A stretch of DNA of 35,598 nt from Candidatus Anoxychlamydiales bacterium (GTDB lineage: Bacteria > Chlamydiota > Chlamydiia > Chlamydiales > SM23-39), in NCBI GenBank assembly GCA_011064745.1, contig JAAKFJ010000003.1, positions 1 to 35,598 on the forward strand. The letters are read 5' to 3'. Position numbers and translations under genes: made by a program. Below, in pieces: positions 33,947-35,598 of this stretch (the stretch's first letter is position 1; each line of letters begins with the position of its first letter). Below the pieces are notes generated by a model. That model had not been told where the DNA came from. It saw nothing but the letters and a program-made list of their open reading frames with translations, and searched no databases.

Positions 33947-34602
33947 ATGAAATTATTTGTCTGGGATTTTCATGGGGTTTTAGAAAAAGGCAATGATGTA
34001 GCTGTAATAGAGATCACCAGCTCTGTTTTAAAAAAAATTGGTTTCAAAAGGTTTTTAACCCTAAGAGAGGCCAAACTCTTAACTGGGAAAAAATGGTATG
34101 AATATTTTGCTTATCTACTACCTGATGAACCTCTAAAAATTCATCTAGATCTGCAAGTAGAATGCCAATGATAAAAGCCAAAACTCTTTTCATGTTATTG
34201 CAAAACATCTCAAAATCAATGATCACGTAAAAGAAGTTTTAGAAAAAATATCTAAAAGCAGTTTTGATCAGATACTCATTTCAAATTCCAATCAAGCGGC
34301 TTTAGAAAAGTTTATCAAAATAATCGATATAAAAAAGTATTTTTCAAAAAACCATATAATCGGCATCGATTCTCACATTAATCATAGATCAACTAAAAAA
34401 GAGGCTCTTTTAAATTTTTTAAAGGGTAAGAAATATTCAAAACTAATAACTATTGGGGATTCAAAAGGTGATATAGAGCTTGTGTCTCATCATTCAAATT
34501 CCGAATCTTATCTTTTATTCATATCCTGATAAACCTCATAGAGACTGCTCTGCAGATTATAAAATCAATAATCTCAAAAAAGTTCTTCAAGAGCTTAAAT
34601 AG
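33947..34602 (+). pseudogene. HAD-superfamily phosphatase, broken by two frameshifts
   Basis: Three consecutive frames reconstruct one HAD hydrolase of about 218 residues. Segment 1 (33947-~34160) has motif I as FVWDFHGVLEKG; the second Asp of DxD is His here. Segment 2 (~34161-~34515, next frame) has motif II ILISNSN, the basic segment RSTKKEALLNFLK, and motif IV as ITIGDSKGDIELV. Segment 3 (~34516-34602) reads YSYPDKPHRDCSADYKINNLKKVLQELK. The first frame ends at a TGA at 34169-34171 and the second at a TGA at 34527-34529. The gene begins two bases after recF. Either a young pseudogene or two indel errors in the sequence. Confidence 0.8.
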
Positions 34603-34727
34603 CTTCAGGTTTTACATATATATAAAGCAAAAATTTTAAATAGTATTTATGAAAATTTTTCTTTTTATATTTTTATTAATAATATAACCTGTTCATTCAT
34701 CTTTTTTTTGGAACTTAGGAGATTCAT

Positions 34728-35192
34728 ATGGAAATAAGAGGAATTATAAATTATCCAATTACTAAAGTTGGATTTCATACTCTCAATCCTTTTACAAGCA
34801 AAGAAAAAGCCACTGCTGTCGCAAGTGGAATTTTAGCTAAATATTTTGATGCTGCTTCATATCCAAATGCTATTATGTTTGGAGCTGTCGTATACATTGG
34901 TTTAAAAATATATAAAATTGTAAATGAACCACAAAAGCCTTCTACAGAGGATAAAGAATCGATTGATATAGACGGATTATTAGAACTCACAAAACAAAAA
35001 ATGCGAGAATCTGAGGCTACTTCTGACCTAGAAAAAAAACGGGAAATTTTAGCAGAATTAACAGAAATTTCTCAAATGCTTGATAAAGAACAATTACGAT
35101 TATCACAAGAGACTACTGCCTCTTTGCAAAGACTTGCAGAGCAATTTGATGGCCTACAATCTGAACTAGCAAAGCTAAAGCCTTCTTTATAA
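34728..35192 (+). CDS. Unknown protein with one membrane segment and a coiled coil
   Basis: The 154-residue product starts behind TAGGAG. Residues ~45-63 (YPNAIMFGAVVYIGLKIYKIV) form a single weak membrane helix. Residues ~80-150 are a Glu/Lys/Leu heptad-rich coiled coil (LLELTKQKMRE, then KKREILAELTEISQMLDKEQLRLSQ), ending in SELAKLKPSL. No signal peptide; no family recognised. A membrane-anchored coiled coil of this size is common among host-interaction and envelope-scaffold proteins in chlamydiae, which is only a general similarity. It converges on pgi. Confidence 0.68.
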   Translation: MEIRGIINYPITKVGFHTLNPFTSKEKATAVASGILAKYFDAASYPNAIMFGAVVYIGLKIYKIVNEPQKPSTEDKESIDIDGLLELTKQKMRESEATSDLEKKREILAELTEISQMLDKEQLRLSQETTASLQRLAEQFDGLQSELAKLKPSL

Positions 35193-35271
35193 CTTTAATT
35201 TGTCAGCCTATTTAACAGGTGATAAGAATTAATTAAAATTTTTATAAGATTTGTTCTAAATACATAAGCTT

Positions 35272-35598
35272 TTAGAGCAAATCTATAAAAGCTTTGCCTA
35301 TCTCAAAATCCATATCCTTTTTAGCAAAAAGATCTAAAAATTTATTTGCTAAAACTTTACCAAGTTGAACACCTTCCTGATCAAATGAATTTATATTCCA
35401 GATAAAGCCTTGAAAAGCTATTTTGTTCTCAAAATAAGATAAAAGTGCTCCTAAAGTCCTAGGATCTAATTTTGTGCCAAGCAAAATATGATTGGGCCTA
35501 TTACCTTCGAAGTATTTGTTTGGGTTATCACTTTTTTGGCCAGTGGCTAATGCTATGCTTTGAGCAAACATATTAGAGAGGAGTTTTTGCAAAGATGT
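35272..35598 (-). CDS. pgi: Glucose-6-phosphate isomerase, C-terminal part
   Basis: The frame runs off the window end, so only the last ~108 residues are seen; the upstream part lies beyond 35598. The fragment shows the PGI signature FEGNRPNHILL, TLGALLSYFENKIAFQGFIWNINSFDQEGVQLGK, where WNINSFDQ-GV-LGK is the diagnostic glucose-6-phosphate isomerase block including the C-terminal catalytic lysine. It interconverts glucose 6-phosphate and fructose 6-phosphate in glycolysis and would link host sugar phosphate or the GH13 product to central metabolism. Confidence 0.93.
   Translation of the reverse strand, partial: TSLQKLLSNMFAQSIALATGQKSDNPNKYFEGNRPNHILLGTKLDPRTLGALLSYFENKIAFQGFIWNINSFDQEGVQLGKVLANKFLDLFAKKDMDFEIGKAFIDLL

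Noticed and set aside
35266-35294. Inverted repeat AAGCTTTTA/TAAAAGCTT over the pgi stop
   Set aside because: The stem is AT-rich and no T tract follows on either strand, so it is not called a terminator.

Overview
The window is an AT-rich bacterial chromosome segment that fits a chlamydia-like organism (phylum Chlamydiota, an environmental lineage rather than Chlamydia itself). The evidence is a combination of genes. There is an smpB-dnaN-recF run, the arrangement I recall from Chlamydia. There is a short Lys/Ala/Thr-rich histone-like protein of the HctB type, a SET-domain methyltransferase of the chlamydial NUE/cpnSET type, and a divergent TLC/NTT nucleotide-transporter relative. Several proteins also look host-directed: a secreted patatin with ankyrin-like repeats, a eukaryotic-type kinase with a repeat tail, and membrane or coiled-coil proteins of unknown family. 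The lineage is an inference. The fermentation genes (thiolase, acyl-phosphate enzymes, acetoacetate decarboxylase, ADP-forming acyl-CoA synthetase) would suit an anaerobic member such as the Anoxychlamydiales.

Layout. 1-2.1 kb: end of a TauE/SafE permease, an unknown membrane protein, a HIT protein and a tiny exported peptide. 2.3-4.7 kb (minus): NTT-like transporter and a CBS-less IMPDH/GMP reductase. 4.8-6.6 kb (plus): glycosyltransferase, polysaccharide deacetylase and a small acidic protein, probably one envelope operon. 6.6-7.0 kb: a broken GNAT acetyltransferase. 7.0-8.9 kb (minus): SET protein, SPOUT rRNA methyltransferase and GNAT protein in one operon. 8.9-11.9 kb (plus): OsmC protein, an adenylate kinase with an N-terminal hydrophobic segment, and a large unknown membrane protein. 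11.9-15.8 kb (minus): an EEP-fold phosphoesterase/nuclease, the repeat-tailed kinase and an unknown protein. 15.9-25.8 kb (minus): phosphate acyltransferase, thiolase, acetate kinase and acetoacetate decarboxylase in a tight operon; then a secreted GH13 enzyme, an ADP-forming acyl-CoA synthetase fused to GNAT, and TsaC. 25.9-27.6 kb: two small membrane proteins, the HctB-like protein and a DUF378 protein. 27.9-34.6 kb (plus): patatin, an unknown protein, smpB, dnaN, recF and a frameshifted HAD phosphatase. The window ends with a TM/coiled-coil protein (plus) and the 3' part of pgi (minus).

How the genes fit together. The most notable unit is the four-gene operon at 15952-20027. On paper it converts two acetyl-CoA to acetone plus CO2 and yields ATP at the kinase step, with no CoA-transferase gene. 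The adjacent ADP-forming synthetase offers a second way to make ATP from acyl-CoA. The adenylate kinase and the NTT-like carrier suggest parallel handling of adenine nucleotides, as expected of an intracellular bacterium. Several strong sigma70-like promoters (for example at 10344, 14967, 25071, 29713 and 31682) support the chosen starts. No tRNA, rRNA, CRISPR or insertion sequence was seen.
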